DNA from: CAZDYP01 sp964509505
GTDB lineage: Bacteria > Chloroflexota > Anaerolineae > JACRMK01
Direction: 5' to 3'
Assembly: GCA_964509505.1 (NCBI GenBank)
Contig: CAZDYP010000022.1
Location: 1 to 38,879, forward strand
DNA length: 38,879 nucleotides
This document shows, piece by piece, positions 7,529 to 15,591 of this stretch; position 1 is the first letter of the stretch, and every line of letters starts with the position of its first letter. The notes under the pieces were generated by a model, which saw only the letters and a program-made list of their open reading frames with translations, was not told the origin of the DNA and searched no databases. The translations under genes and the position numbers were made by a program.

Positions 7529-7627
7529 ATGCCCCCGCTGCTGCTGTTGACCATGGCTCTTCTTCCTCTGCGCGCTTGTGCTTTCTCCTTATTCTACCGC
7601 CGATATTCTTTTGCGCTTCTCCAATAA
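7529..7627 (+). pseudogene. Possible N-terminal stub of the missing ABC permease
   Basis: ATG 7529 follows the ATPase stop by one base, the spacing expected for a coupled permease gene. It opens MPPLLLLTMALLPL, reminiscent of the first transmembrane helix of SsuC-like permeases, and runs 32 residues to TAA 7625-7627. The dispersed element at 7641 starts 13 bases later. A truncated permease would explain the incomplete importer, but a short hydrophobic frame can also arise by chance. Confidence 0.3.
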
Positions 7628-7640
7628 AGCTCTTGGCTTA

Positions 7641-7742
7641 TCCCTAAACTATTGCTCTGCTCGCGAGGGATTCCCGTTGGTGCATATCGCGCGCCAGCGG
7701 CGGATGTGACCATCTGCCATGAGCGTTACAAGAAGTTTAGGA
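7641..7742 (-). repeat. Dispersed ~105-bp element, copy 1 (inverted relative to copy 2)
   Basis: The reverse complement of this stretch aligns with 34195-34304 at roughly 85 percent identity over its length. Both copies end in CCTAAAC and its reverse complement GTTTAGG. Shared blocks include AACGCTCATGG, GGTCACATCCGC and ATAGTTTAGGGA. An internal hairpin, imperfect in this copy, has CATCCGC on one arm. No protein is encoded. It resembles a miniature inverted-repeat or REP-type element. Confidence 0.8.
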
Positions 7743-7780
7743 ATGAGCGAAGCTCTTTAGCTAACACCCGCTTGTCTTCT

Positions 7781-7816
7781 CTACTACCTAACTACCTGTT
7801 ACCAATTACCCCTCAC
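7781..7816. repeat. Degenerate heptamer array at the end of the SCO1664-like gene
   Basis: The units TAACTAC (7789), CTGTTAC, CAATTAC and CCCTCAC (to 7816) follow one another with a 7-bp period. The stop codon of the minus-strand gene (TCA, 7813-7815) lies in the last unit. From 7743 to 7780 nothing recognisable is present. Confidence 0.65.
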
Positions 7817-8610
7817 ACCGGGGGCCATGGCACCGTGTACCAATCCGATTGTTGCGCGGGAAAACGTCCCGTGACGATCAGCTCGTGACAGCGTCCCAGC
7901 AACGCGTCTATCTCGTCAGGCGCGACCAGTGTTTCGAGAGTCTGCGCGATGGCTTCGTGTTCGTACAGCTGTTGCTCGAAACGCTTAAGATCTGCCAGCA
8001 AATCGCTTGGAATCTTTTGTCCCGCAAACTCCCAAATTACGGTGCGGAGTTTTGGATCTGAGTGAAAGGTGAGACCGTGATCAATGCCCCAAATTTTGCC
8101 TTTGCGATCAATGAGGCAATGCCCGCCTTTGCGGTCCGTGTTGTTCAACAATGCGTCGAACAATGCCATGCGCTTGAACTCTAAGCGATGCGCGTCTTTG
8201 AGCGTGAAGTAATGTTGCTCTTGGTCGGCGTCAATGAAGAGTTGTACTGAGCCGATGCCGTGCGGCGCATCGTTACGGATCACCGTCGGCGGCACCAGGT
8301 TCCAACCCAGCGCCTCGCTCACCTTGTATGCGCCATACTCACGGTTGCAAAGAGTCCCATACGGAAAATCCCATAATGGACGCTCGCCTTTCGATGGCTT
8401 GTAAATGGCGAGCAGCTCTAACTCGTCGTGACAGATACGTACCAGAAACGTGTAGTTCGAACTCCACGGCAGCAAACCATGTAAGGCTAGCTCGCCTTGC
8501 TGCAATAGCGTTGTCACTCGCTCGCATGGCAAATCAAGCTGATGCGCGGGTGGCACTGCGATCGTGCGCGTCTCACTCGATTCGAAGTAAGGTCTCCGTC
8601 TCTTGCCCAT
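7813..8610 (-). CDS. SCO1664 family protein (TIGR03843-like), PI3/4-kinase-like fold
   Basis: A 265-residue protein of the family first described in Actinobacteria and Chloroflexi, with distant similarity to phosphatidylinositol 3/4-kinases. Visible landmarks are GLLPWSSNYTFLV, AIYKPSKGERPLWDFP (possible nucleotide-lysine contact), EYGAYKVSEALGW, DALLNNTDRKGGHCL (catalytic-loop-like) and IWGIDHGLTFH (metal-binding DFG-like). The C-terminal third is helical. The substrate is unknown. It is third in a minus-strand operon after the phosphatase and DUF3090 genes, an order typical of this trio. ATG 8610 is chosen over GTG 8625, because the extra codons of the longer form consist of heptamer repeat. 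No Shine-Dalgarno is visible. Confidence 0.85.
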   Translation of the reverse strand: MGKRRRPYFESSETRTIAVPPAHQLDLPCERVTTLLQQGELALHGLLPWSSNYTFLVRICHDELELLAIYKPSKGERPLWDFPYGTLCNREYGAYKVSEALGWNLVPPTVIRNDAPHGIGSVQLFIDADQEQHYFTLKDAHRLEFKRMALFDALLNNTDRKGGHCLIDRKGKIWGIDHGLTFHSDPKLRTVIWEFAGQKIPSDLLADLKRFEQQLYEHEAIAQTLETLVAPDEIDALLGRCHELIVTGRFPAQQSDWYTVPWPPV

Positions 8611-8683
8611 TTTGTCACTCGTCACTCGTGGCTCATCGTTAGTTACTTGCCACCGGTCGCTGGCGACTAGCGACTAACGACTA
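8611..8683. repeat. Heptamer repeat array between DUF3090 and SCO1664-like genes
   Basis: The units GTCACTC (twice) and GTGGCTC lie at the left. GACTAGC, GACTAAC and GACTAAT lie at the right, with inverted segments between them (CGTTAG / CTAACG and GTCGC / GCGAC). The stop codon of the DUF3090 gene (CTA, 8681-8683) is part of the last unit. Confidence 0.75.
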
Positions 8684-9181
8684 ATGTCCGTTTCGTTTCG
8701 GACAGAAATGCCCCGTCGGATCAATCGGATTGCCGCACAGCACGCACAGGGGACGCCCGCCCGCGACGACGCGTGTCGCATGAGTCGCTAACGCGCGGGC
8801 TTGTGTGCGCGACACCCAGAAGCGCACGGCAGCGAGCGTATCGGGATTTGCGCCTTCGCTTTCGGCTACCTCATAGACCACGAGCACAACCAAATCTTTG
8901 CGCTCATCGTAGCCGATGCCGATTTGGCCTGCGCGAAAGACGGGCTCCAGCGGCTCGGACAAATGCATCTCGCTAGTGCTGGCAGTGCTGGGACCGCCTA
9001 TTTGATCGAGCAGCTCGCCAATACCTTGCGCCAACGCTTGCGCTTGAAATTTTTCGATGAGGATAGTGACTGTCGTTAGTCCCTGTTGTCCTTGCAAATA
9101 GAACGTGCGCTGTCCCGGCTCGCCCAGTGCATCAGCCACTACTTTGGAAGCAGGATTTAAGTCGTATAAAAGATTTGGCAT
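8681..9181 (-). CDS. DUF3090 family protein (TIGR03847-like)
   Basis: A 166-residue protein with the family start MPNLLYDLNPASKVVADALG, GQRTFYLQGQ, and a C-terminal cysteine/histidine cluster PLCVLCGNPIDPTGHFCP ending in NGH. This cluster looks like a small zinc-binding site (CxxC, then HxC, then H). Function is unknown. The family occurs in Actinobacteria and Chloroflexi, next to the MSMEG_4193-type phosphatase and the SCO1664 family. ATG 9181 is preferred, because the longer frame from 9283 runs through the end of the upstream gene and its extra 34 residues look non-coding. It lies 43 bases after the phosphatase stop. Confidence 0.88.
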   Translation of the reverse strand: MPNLLYDLNPASKVVADALGEPGQRTFYLQGQQGLTTVTILIEKFQAQALAQGIGELLDQIGGPSTASTSEMHLSEPLEPVFRAGQIGIGYDERKDLVVLVVYEVAESEGANPDTLAAVRFWVSRTQARALATHATRVVAGGRPLCVLCGNPIDPTGHFCPKRNGH

Positions 9182-9204
9182 GAAAAAGAATGTCCTAATA
9201 GGTT

Positions 9205-9225
9205 GGGCAAATTGCCAATTTGCCC
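9205..9225. repeat. Perfect 9-bp hairpin at the phosphatase stop codon
   Basis: GGGCAAATT (9205-9213) and AATTTGCCC (9217-9225) pair perfectly around a 3-base loop. The hairpin touches the phosphatase stop codon and lies 23 bases before the DUF3090 start. It has no T-run, so an mRNA stability or coupling role is more likely than termination. Confidence 0.65.
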
Positions 9226-9863
9226 TACTGCTTGTATTTGCGTTTCTTCTTCGGCGGCGGCAGCAGTGGGCCGGTGGTGTCATTTAAGCGCAAGAGGCGC
9301 GCACTGTTTTTCTCGACATGGATGATGGTGATGGACGCAGGGCTGATGAGGATGCGTTGAAAGTCGTCGAGCTGCAAGCGCAGGTAATATGCTACGATGG
9401 ATTTGATGGCGTCGGCATGTGAGACGATGGCAACGACGCCTTTGGGATGGGTGTTGGCGATGGCAGTAAGCTCCATTACCAAGCGCCCTTGCAGCTCGCT
9501 GAAGCTCTCGCCGCCGGGCATTCGCGTATGCGTTGGGCGCAGCTGTATGTCTTGCCATAACTTCGAACGCGCCACCTGCTTCACCGAGCGCCCCGTCCAC
9601 TCGCCCGTCTTCAAATCGGCGAGATTTTCGCGGATGGTGATGGTCATGCCGCGCGGCTTGGCGATGTGTTCCGCCGTTTCAATCGCGCGTTCTAGATGGC
9701 TTGCGTAAATCGCGTTGAGTTTAATGGGCTGCAAGCGTTCAGCGACGGCGGCTGCTTGCTGGTGGCCCTCTGCGTTCAAATGAATGCCCGCCGTCCAGCC
9801 GGGCAACCGATTTTTCTTGACCCAATCGTTCGTGCCGTGTCGAATGAAAATGAAAGTTGTCAT
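9225..9863 (-). CDS. Histidine phosphatase, MSMEG_4193-type (TIGR03848-like)
   Basis: A 212-residue histidine phosphatase superfamily member. The catalytic phospho-acceptor is in FIFIRHGTNDW (residues 4-14), followed by LNAEGHQQA. The arginine YASHLERAIETA, the acid EW in LADLKTGEWTGR and the second histidine in VAIVSHADAIKSIVAYYL complete the active site. The subgroup is annotated as a putative phosphomutase in Actinobacteria. Its C-terminus is an unusual proline/lysine-rich tail (PPPKKKRKYKQ). It is the first gene of a three-gene minus-strand operon. The substrate is unknown; co-occurrence with a kinase-like protein hints at a phosphate relay on a shared small molecule, which is inference. 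Confidence 0.9.
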   Translation of the reverse strand: MTTFIFIRHGTNDWVKKNRLPGWTAGIHLNAEGHQQAAAVAERLQPIKLNAIYASHLERAIETAEHIAKPRGMTITIRENLADLKTGEWTGRSVKQVARSKLWQDIQLRPTHTRMPGGESFSELQGRLVMELTAIANTHPKGVVAIVSHADAIKSIVAYYLRLQLDDFQRILISPASITIIHVEKNSARLLRLNDTTGPLLPPPKKKRKYKQ

Positions 9864-9936
9864 TGGTTGGCGATTATACCATGCTGTATGAGTGGGTCAA
9901 CCGCGCGAAAAATTATCGTCTCCCTTGTTGTTGTAA

Positions 9937-10360
9937 TCATGTATCCAACCCGTGTTGTTCGGATTCTGACAATGCAGGCGGCAGTGGGGGCAAGTGATAA
10001 TCAATCACTCTCGCATACGCGCCGCGTTCATACACTGCCGCTAAGGCCGCGCCCAAATTAAGTATGGCATCGGGCTCGGTGCGCGCAAGGGAATGGGCAG
10101 CATGGGCAAAGGCTCTTGTAATTGGAGGGGCCACACCGCAACACGCGGGCGTCGTTCCGCACGACCAAGGGTGACGTAAAATAAGGCGCTGGTGGCGCGG
10201 GGCGTGCCAATGGGGAACATGCGCCGCTACGCAACAAATCCATCTCCTGTGCCTGAATTTCGGCGGCTACATTCTGGTGGAAATCGCCCCAGATATTGCG
10301 ATGCTCAATATAGGGATCCATTCCTGGAAATGATGATGGTATGGTCGCCTCCTGTAACAT
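9937..10360 (-). pseudogene. Decayed DUF4058 gene
   Basis: The N-terminal part (from ATG 10360) shows PSSFPGMDPYIEHRNIWGDF, the signature opening of DUF4058 proteins. The C-terminal part, in a different frame and ending at TGA 9937-9939, shows LGAALAAVYERGAYARVIDY followed by PPLPPALSE, the signature ending. DUF4058 proteins are usually about 250 residues. Here the middle is largely missing and the two ends lie in different frames, so a deletion plus frameshift has destroyed the gene. Function of the family is unknown. Together with the flanks this explains most of the otherwise gene-free stretch 9864-10457. Confidence 0.75.
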
Positions 10361-10457
10361 CAGTTTAACATAGGCATTCGCAAACCTCAAGACCCATCGC
10401 TCGCATCTAGCGAATTGACGCTCCTCTGACTTCCCATTAAGATACCACGCCGAGATT

Positions 10458-13388
10458 ATGGTTCAGCTTTCAAGTCTCTTTGCCTCATTCAATCGGCGTC
10501 GGTATGCGTTGCTTCTCCTCTGCTTCGCTGCGTATGTGTTGCGCCTGTTTCATCTGGACGCGCAATCATTTTGGTACGACGAAGGCTTTAGCGCATGGCT
10601 CGCCGCGCAACCCTTCGACCACATCATCGCGCGTACCAGCGCCGACATTCATCCGCCGCTCTATTATTTTGCGTTGCGCGTGTGGATGCTGTTCGTCGGG
10701 CAAAGCGAATTTGCCTTGCGTTTCCTCTCGCTCGCGCCCAGTGTGCTGACCATCCCCGTATTGTTCGCGCTCACCCGCCGTATCTTCGACGAACTGACTG
10801 GATGGATAGTGGCGATGTGCGCCATCCTTTCGCCCGCCTATCTGTGGTACGCGCAAGAAGCGCGCATGTATGCGTGGCTCGTGTTCTTGACGGCGCTCTC
10901 GTCGCACTTTTTGTTGCGCTGGCTCGATCAAGAACGCTGGCGAGACTGGTTCGCGCTAACGTTGTGCAATGTGCTAGCGGTCTATCTGCATTTCTTCGCA
11001 TTCTTTATCGTCGCGTTTCAAGTGTGTTACTTCATCGTCTGGTGGACGCGCCAAGAAACACGCTGGCTCATTTTCCTTGCGGGCCTGGGCAGCGCGACGC
11101 TCGTCGTTATGGCGTATGCGCCGTGGTTCCGCTTTGTGCTTAATCGTTTGAACGCCGACCCAAGCTACTTCGATGGCACACTGCCCATCGGCGAAGTCAT
11201 CCGCAAGACCTTCGTGTTGTTTACGGTCGGACATAGTTGGCTCGAAGGCGATGGTATCTTGGCGGCGCTCGTGTTCGTTGGTTTGGCGTTCATCGGGTGG
11301 TTCGCTGCGAGTCGCATTCGCGCCGACCTGTTGACGATGCACGACGACAATCCATTCCGCGTTGGTTTGACAGCAACGGCGGCTGCGCGCTGGTTCTTGT
11401 TCTTCTATTTATTCGTGCCGTTCATTATGCTCTACCTCGTCTCGTATGCGCGCCCGAAATTTCATCCACGTTACTTGCTCATCGTCTCCCCGCCATTTTA
11501 CATCCTCATTGCCGTTTGCCTCGCTGCGCTGGCGCTAGGCTTTTGGCGCAATCGGCATGGCTCCGCGCGCCGACGCTATGTGGCATTGGTGGGCGCGGCG
11601 GTTTTCGCCACGCTCGTGTTGAGTGTCTGGGCGAGCGCGACGAGCAATCTGTATTTCGACCCGCGTTTTCTCAAAGACGATTTTCGTTCAGCCATCGCCC
11701 TTATCAAAGCGCAGCGCCAACCCAATGAGCCGACGCTGCTGGTGTCGGGACACCTCTACCCCATTTATCAATATTACGATCCGCAAGGGCCATATATTCC
11801 CTTGCCCGACGAGCCGACCATCAACGTCAACCGCGTGTTGAATTACACCGTCGCTAACGATTTGAACGCGACGTTGCGCGGCAAAACGAGAGCATGGGTG
11901 TTGCTGTGGCAAGATGAGATCGTTGATCCTAACGGGTTCGTCAAGGTGCTGCTCGACACACAAGCGAAGCCATTGCCACAGCCCAACGAGTTTCATGGGG
12001 TGGAACTGTTGCATTATCAGATTCCACCCAACACGGTTTTCTCGGACAAACCGCCCATTCAAAAAGCGCTGGGCGCGAACTTCAGCAAGCAAATTGAACT
12101 GATGGGATACAGCGTCCCCGCAACGCCTTCGCCGTCTGATAAAGGCTTGGAACTCACGCTCTTCTGGCGAGTGCTAGACAACTTGACCAAAGATTACAAC
12201 GTCGCGTTGCGTGTGTTGGACGATGACGGTCATCTGGTTGGCAAATACGACGGCCGTCCGGGTAACTATAACTTTCCGACGTTTCGTTGGAAAGCGGGCG
12301 ATGTGTTGTTTGGTCAATTTGTTATTCCGTTGGAGTTAGGCACGCCGCCGGGCACGTATCAAGTTGAAATTGTTTTGTATGAAGCGCTCAAAGACCGAGC
12401 GCTCAATCTCGACGTGCTGGACGCGGCGGGCAATCCAGCTGGTCAATTTGTCACGACTCAACCCATCAGCATAACCCGCGCGACCAAGCAGCCGAAAGTC
12501 GAGGAGTTGAAGCTGCAGCAACCACGCCGTTTCGACTTCGGACGACAAATCGAGATGCTCGGCTTCTTCCTCGATCGCGAGAGCGCCGAACCCGGCGACC
12601 CAATCAATGTGACGATCTATTGGCGTGCGCTTACCAATCCTAGACAAGATTATCAGTTGCAATTCAAGTTGTTGCGCACGGCTGACGATTCGCGCGAGCC
12701 GACAGTGCAAATGCCGTTGCTGCCTCATTTGCCGACGAGCCAATGGCGACAAGGCGACGTGATTCGCGCGCAATATACTTACTACGTGCCGCTCGATGCC
12801 CGCGCTAGTGAACGCACATTGAGCTTAGGTTTGCTCGATGCGACGGGCAAGGCGTTGTCTGCCTTTACGAGCTTGGGCGAGCTGCGCATCAACGCCAGCA
12901 CCCGCGGCTTTATTGCGCCAAACATTTCGCGCCTCAACACACTCGTTCCACCGTCTGGTACGTTGAGCAACGTCGTGGCGTTATATGGCTACGAGACATT
13001 GCCGGTTGCCGTGACGAACACGCGCAATGCTCCACCGATGGTGTTGAGTGGTCCAGGACAAAACTTCAGGCTGACCTTGCATTGGCGGGTGTTGCAACGG
13101 ATGAAAGCCTCGTACACCGTATTTGTGCACGTGAGACGCGATGGAGGTCCCATCGTGGCGCAGCGCGACGCTATCCCTGTCAATGGCGCGCGCCCGACAA
13201 CAACCTGGGCGCCGGGCGAATATATCGCGGATGTGTATGAGCTGGAGGTGCGTTCCGATGCGCCGCGCGCCGATTACTTCATCGAGGTTGGAATGTATGA
13301 TGCGCGCACGGGACAACGCTTGTTGTTGTCGAGCGGTGCGCGCCCAGCCGATGCGATTCGCTTGAACATGGGTGTGAGCGTGCGCTGA
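10458..13388 (+). CDS. Polytopic glycosyltransferase (PMT_2 / GT39-83-like) with three C-terminal beta-sandwich repeats
   Basis: A 976-residue membrane enzyme. Residues 1 to about 400 hold roughly ten transmembrane helices and the catalytic first loop FWYDEGFSAW, with DIHPPLYYF, typical of lipid-linked-sugar glycosyltransferases of the ArnT/PMT clan (the Asp-Glu pair is the likely catalytic base). A soluble domain follows to about 530. Three copies of one beta-sandwich module come next (about 541-668, 690-808 and 836-971), each with the pattern LxWR, then W-x-x-G-D/E, then a closing strand such as YDARTGQRL. The modules probably face outside and bind glycan or substrate. It heads a plus-strand cluster with an FlgD-like lipoprotein and two GT2 enzymes, suggesting envelope polysaccharide or protein glycosylation. 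The stop codon forms part of the next repeat. Confidence 0.87.
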   Translation: MVQLSSLFASFNRRRYALLLLCFAAYVLRLFHLDAQSFWYDEGFSAWLAAQPFDHIIARTSADIHPPLYYFALRVWMLFVGQSEFALRFLSLAPSVLTIPVLFALTRRIFDELTGWIVAMCAILSPAYLWYAQEARMYAWLVFLTALSSHFLLRWLDQERWRDWFALTLCNVLAVYLHFFAFFIVAFQVCYFIVWWTRQETRWLIFLAGLGSATLVVMAYAPWFRFVLNRLNADPSYFDGTLPIGEVIRKTFVLFTVGHSWLEGDGILAALVFVGLAFIGWFAASRIRADLLTMHDDNPFRVGLTATAAARWFLFFYLFVPFIMLYLVSYARPKFHPRYLLIVSPPFYILIAVCLAALALGFWRNRHGSARRRYVALVGAAVFATLVLSVWASATSNLYFDPRFLKDDFRSAIALIKAQRQPNEPTLLVSGHLYPIYQYYDPQGPYIPLPDEPTINVNRVLNYTVANDLNATLRGKTRAWVLLWQDEIVDPNGFVKVLLDTQAKPLPQPNEFHGVELLHYQIPPNTVFSDKPPIQKALGANFSKQIELMGYSVPATPSPSDKGLELTLFWRVLDNLTKDYNVALRVLDDDGHLVGKYDGRPGNYNFPTFRWKAGDVLFGQFVIPLELGTPPGTYQVEIVLYEALKDRALNLDVLDAAGNPAGQFVTTQPISITRATKQPKVEELKLQQPRRFDFGRQIEMLGFFLDRESAEPGDPINVTIYWRALTNPRQDYQLQFKLLRTADDSREPTVQMPLLPHLPTSQWRQGDVIRAQYTYYVPLDARASERTLSLGLLDATGKALSAFTSLGELRINASTRGFIAPNISRLNTLVPPSGTLSNVVALYGYETLPVAVTNTRNAPPMVLSGPGQNFRLTLHWRVLQRMKASYTVFVHVRRDGGPIVAQRDAIPVNGARPTTTWAPGEYIADVYELEVRSDAPRADYFIEVGMYDARTGQRLLLSSGARPADAIRLNMGVSVR

Positions 13389-13413
13389 AGACTGAAGACT
13401 GAAGACTGAAGAC
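13386..13413 (+). repeat. Four perfect tandem copies of a 7-bp unit
   Basis: TGAAGAC is repeated four times without error (13386-13413), with a fifth degenerate unit to 13420. The first TGA is the stop codon of the glycosyltransferase gene. The next gene starts at 13423 with no room for a normal Shine-Dalgarno outside the array. Confidence 0.95.
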
Positions 13414-13422
13414 TGAACTTGG

Positions 13423-14628
13423 ATGATTAGACTCTTGCGAAACTTAGTTCTACTTTTTTGTTTGCTCTTGGCTGCTTGTGGCGCGCAGCCGCTCATCACC
13501 AGCTTTGAGGTGCGCCCTGCGACCATTACGCCAAATGGCGATGGCAAAGACGATGTGGCGGAGGTGAAATATACATTGTCGGCGAGCGCTGTTGTGACGA
13601 TGACGCTCTCAAGTGCGGAGGGCAACGTTTTTCTGTTGCGTCGCCAGCAACCGCGCGCCACGGGTGACTATCAATTTTTGTTTGGCGGCATCGTCGAGGG
13701 TTCGTTGTTGCCAAATGGCGCATACACCGCACGACTCGAAGCGAGGTCGTTGGATGGGGCGACGATGACATTGGACAAGCCCATCATCGTTACAGGCAAC
13801 ACGACGACCTTGCCAGAGATTCAAAACTTCACGGTGTTTCCGACCGTGTTCACGCCCAATCGGGACGGCGTAGATGATCGTGTGACGATTTCATACCATC
13901 TCAACAAGAAAGCAGAAGTCTTTGTCTATCTGTTGGGCGCGAATGGCAAGAAGTATCCGATTGCGGAACGGCTCGACAATGTGGTGAAGCCCGGCGAGCC
14001 GGGCAACCATGTCTATGACTACGAAGGCGGGGTTGATTTGGGCGCGCCGCCGCCGCCCGATGGTGTGTATCAAGTCATTGCCGAGGCGACGGACGCCTTA
14101 GGCAATCGCGCGATGGCGAGCAGTGCCTTGACGGTTAAGGATGGCGGTGTGCCGCGCGCGGCCATCGTCGGCAACACCGCGCGCTTCTCTTCAACTTCGG
14201 TGTTGCTGGGCGGCACGCTCGCGTTTACGGCAACCGTTGAGAACGTCGGTACCGTGCCGATTCGCACGAAGGGCCCTTTCAGCGGCGCGACCTACGATTC
14301 TAACGCGAACTTCAACACACTCGCGCAACAAGAAGAACCCGGCGTCTTTCGTATTGGCATAGATTACGAGGGCAACTCGGTTGGTCGCTTTTATCCCTAT
14401 CGTTGGGGCTTGGGCAAAGAGAGCGATCTCATCGTGAAGCCGATCAACGGCAAGCCACATTACTTCCTCGAACCTGGCAAGCGAGTCACGATTACAGGCA
14501 GTATCAAAATGGTGGACAAAGCGTTGTTCAATCCCGTGTCGCCATACTTCTGGGTCGGTCTGGTGCACGAACAAGTCCGCATTGTGGACGATCGCATCGC
14601 GCCGACGCGCGTGACGATTGGCTTTTAA
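13423..14628 (+). CDS. Lipoprotein with FlgD-type Ig-like domains
   Basis: A 401-residue lipoprotein. The signal peptide has a lipobox LLAAC near residue 20. Two FlgD-Ig-like domains follow: the first opens ITPNGDGKDDVAEVKYTLS (about residues 38-125), the second VFTPNRDGVDDRVTISYHL (about 140-235), both with the aspartate-rich NxDGxDD loop that may bind calcium. The last third has VGNTARFSSTS and VENVGTVPIRTKGP, resembling a CARDB-like domain. The protein is presumably anchored outside the cell and structural or adhesive rather than enzymatic. It lies between a membrane glycosyltransferase and two GT2 genes and is probably co-transcribed with them. No Shine-Dalgarno is evident, since the upstream sequence is a heptamer array. 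Confidence 0.85.
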   Translation: MIRLLRNLVLLFCLLLAACGAQPLITSFEVRPATITPNGDGKDDVAEVKYTLSASAVVTMTLSSAEGNVFLLRRQQPRATGDYQFLFGGIVEGSLLPNGAYTARLEARSLDGATMTLDKPIIVTGNTTTLPEIQNFTVFPTVFTPNRDGVDDRVTISYHLNKKAEVFVYLLGANGKKYPIAERLDNVVKPGEPGNHVYDYEGGVDLGAPPPPDGVYQVIAEATDALGNRAMASSALTVKDGGVPRAAIVGNTARFSSTSVLLGGTLAFTATVENVGTVPIRTKGPFSGATYDSNANFNTLAQQEEPGVFRIGIDYEGNSVGRFYPYRWGLGKESDLIVKPINGKPHYFLEPGKRVTITGSIKMVDKALFNPVSPYFWVGLVHEQVRIVDDRIAPTRVTIGF

Positions 14629-14640
14629 GGTCAACAACCT

Positions 14641-15591
14641 ATGTCTCTCGCCGTCATTATCGTCAGCTACAATACCTGCGAACTCTTGCGTCGTTGCTTG
14701 AGCGCGCTTGCGCAAAGCAAAGGGGGCGAGCTGGATGTGATCGTCGTGGACAATGCCTCCACTGATGGCAGCGCGGCTATGGTGCGCGCCGAGTTCCCAC
14801 AAGTTTGCCTACTCGCGCAAACACACAACCTCGGTTTCGCAGCGGCGAACAACGCGGCGCTGGTAGCATTGGGGTTTGGTGTGAGAAAAGCAGAACTTGG
14901 AGGTTGGGAACAGCGAATTACCCATTACCCATTACCACTTGCTCAGCTCCCTGATTACATTCTGTTGCTCAATCCCGACACCACCGTGCGCTCCAATGCT
15001 ATCGCGACGCTCGTTGACTTCATGCGCACGCATCCGCGCGCAGGGCTGGTGGGCGCGCAGTTGGTGTATCCCGATGGGCGTTTTCAACATTCAGCATTTC
15101 GTTTCCCCGGCCTCGCGCAGACCTTCCTCGATTTTTTTCCACTGCAGCAGCGCCTATTGGATTCAAGGGTGAACGGCCGTTATGCGCGCCACACACAACC
15201 GTTTGCCATAGATCACCCGCTCGGCGCGTGTATGCTGGCGCGTCGTGAAGCGATTCAACAAGTCGGTTTGCTAGATGAAGGTTATTTTATGTATGTCGAA
15301 GAAGTAGATTGGTGTAGGCGCATCAAGTCTAGGGGTTGGCAAGTGTGGTGTGAGCCGCGCGCCCTCGTCACGCATCACGAAGGACAAGCCACCAAACAGT
15401 TTCGCCAAAAAATGTTCATCGCGTTGTGGCGCAGTCGGTTGCGCTATTTCCGCAAGTATCATTCGGCGGCTTATGTTGCGCTCATTCGGCTGGTCGTGCG
15501 CGTGGGCTTCGCCAAGCTCCTGCGTGAGACGCCTCTGGTTGAACGTGCGGAAAAATGCGCTGCTTTTGCGGAGGTGATGGGTACGGGGTAA
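14641..15591 (+). CDS. GT2 family glycosyltransferase (rhamnosyltransferase-like)
   Basis: A 316-residue GT-A enzyme. SLAVIIVSYNTCELLRRCL opens the nucleotide-sugar fold, VDNASTDGSAAMV follows, then NLGFAAANNAAL, LLNPDTTV (metal-binding DxD-like), GLVGAQLVYPDGRFQHSA and FMYVEEVDWCRRIKSRGW (the catalytic ED motif). It probably adds a deoxyhexose to a cell-surface glycan. Odd feature: about 25 extra residues (roughly 78-103) sit between NNAALVAL and DYILLLNPD, where the family usually has only a few. This insert includes three 7-bp repeat units at 14917-14937. The TAA stop lies within another heptamer array. ATG 14641 follows the lipoprotein gene by 12 bases. Confidence 0.9.
   Translation: MSLAVIIVSYNTCELLRRCLSALAQSKGGELDVIVVDNASTDGSAAMVRAEFPQVCLLAQTHNLGFAAANNAALVALGFGVRKAELGGWEQRITHYPLPLAQLPDYILLLNPDTTVRSNAIATLVDFMRTHPRAGLVGAQLVYPDGRFQHSAFRFPGLAQTFLDFFPLQQRLLDSRVNGRYARHTQPFAIDHPLGACMLARREAIQQVGLLDEGYFMYVEEVDWCRRIKSRGWQVWCEPRALVTHHEGQATKQFRQKMFIALWRSRLRYFRKYHSAAYVALIRLVVRVGFAKLLRETPLVERAEKCAAFAEVMGTG
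14917..14937 (+). repeat. Heptamer array inside the GT2 coding sequence
   Basis: Two perfect copies of ATTACCC followed by ATTACCA make 21 bases in frame, encoding part of the insert ITHYPLP. Related units in opposite orientation lie just after the gene end (GGTAAGT, GGTAATT at about 15587). Three units of seven preserve the reading frame. Confidence 0.8.

Noticed and set aside
7529..7627. Functional small membrane protein after the ABC ATPase
   Set aside because: It has no Shine-Dalgarno of its own, only one partial hydrophobic segment, and is better explained as a permease stub; function is not supported.
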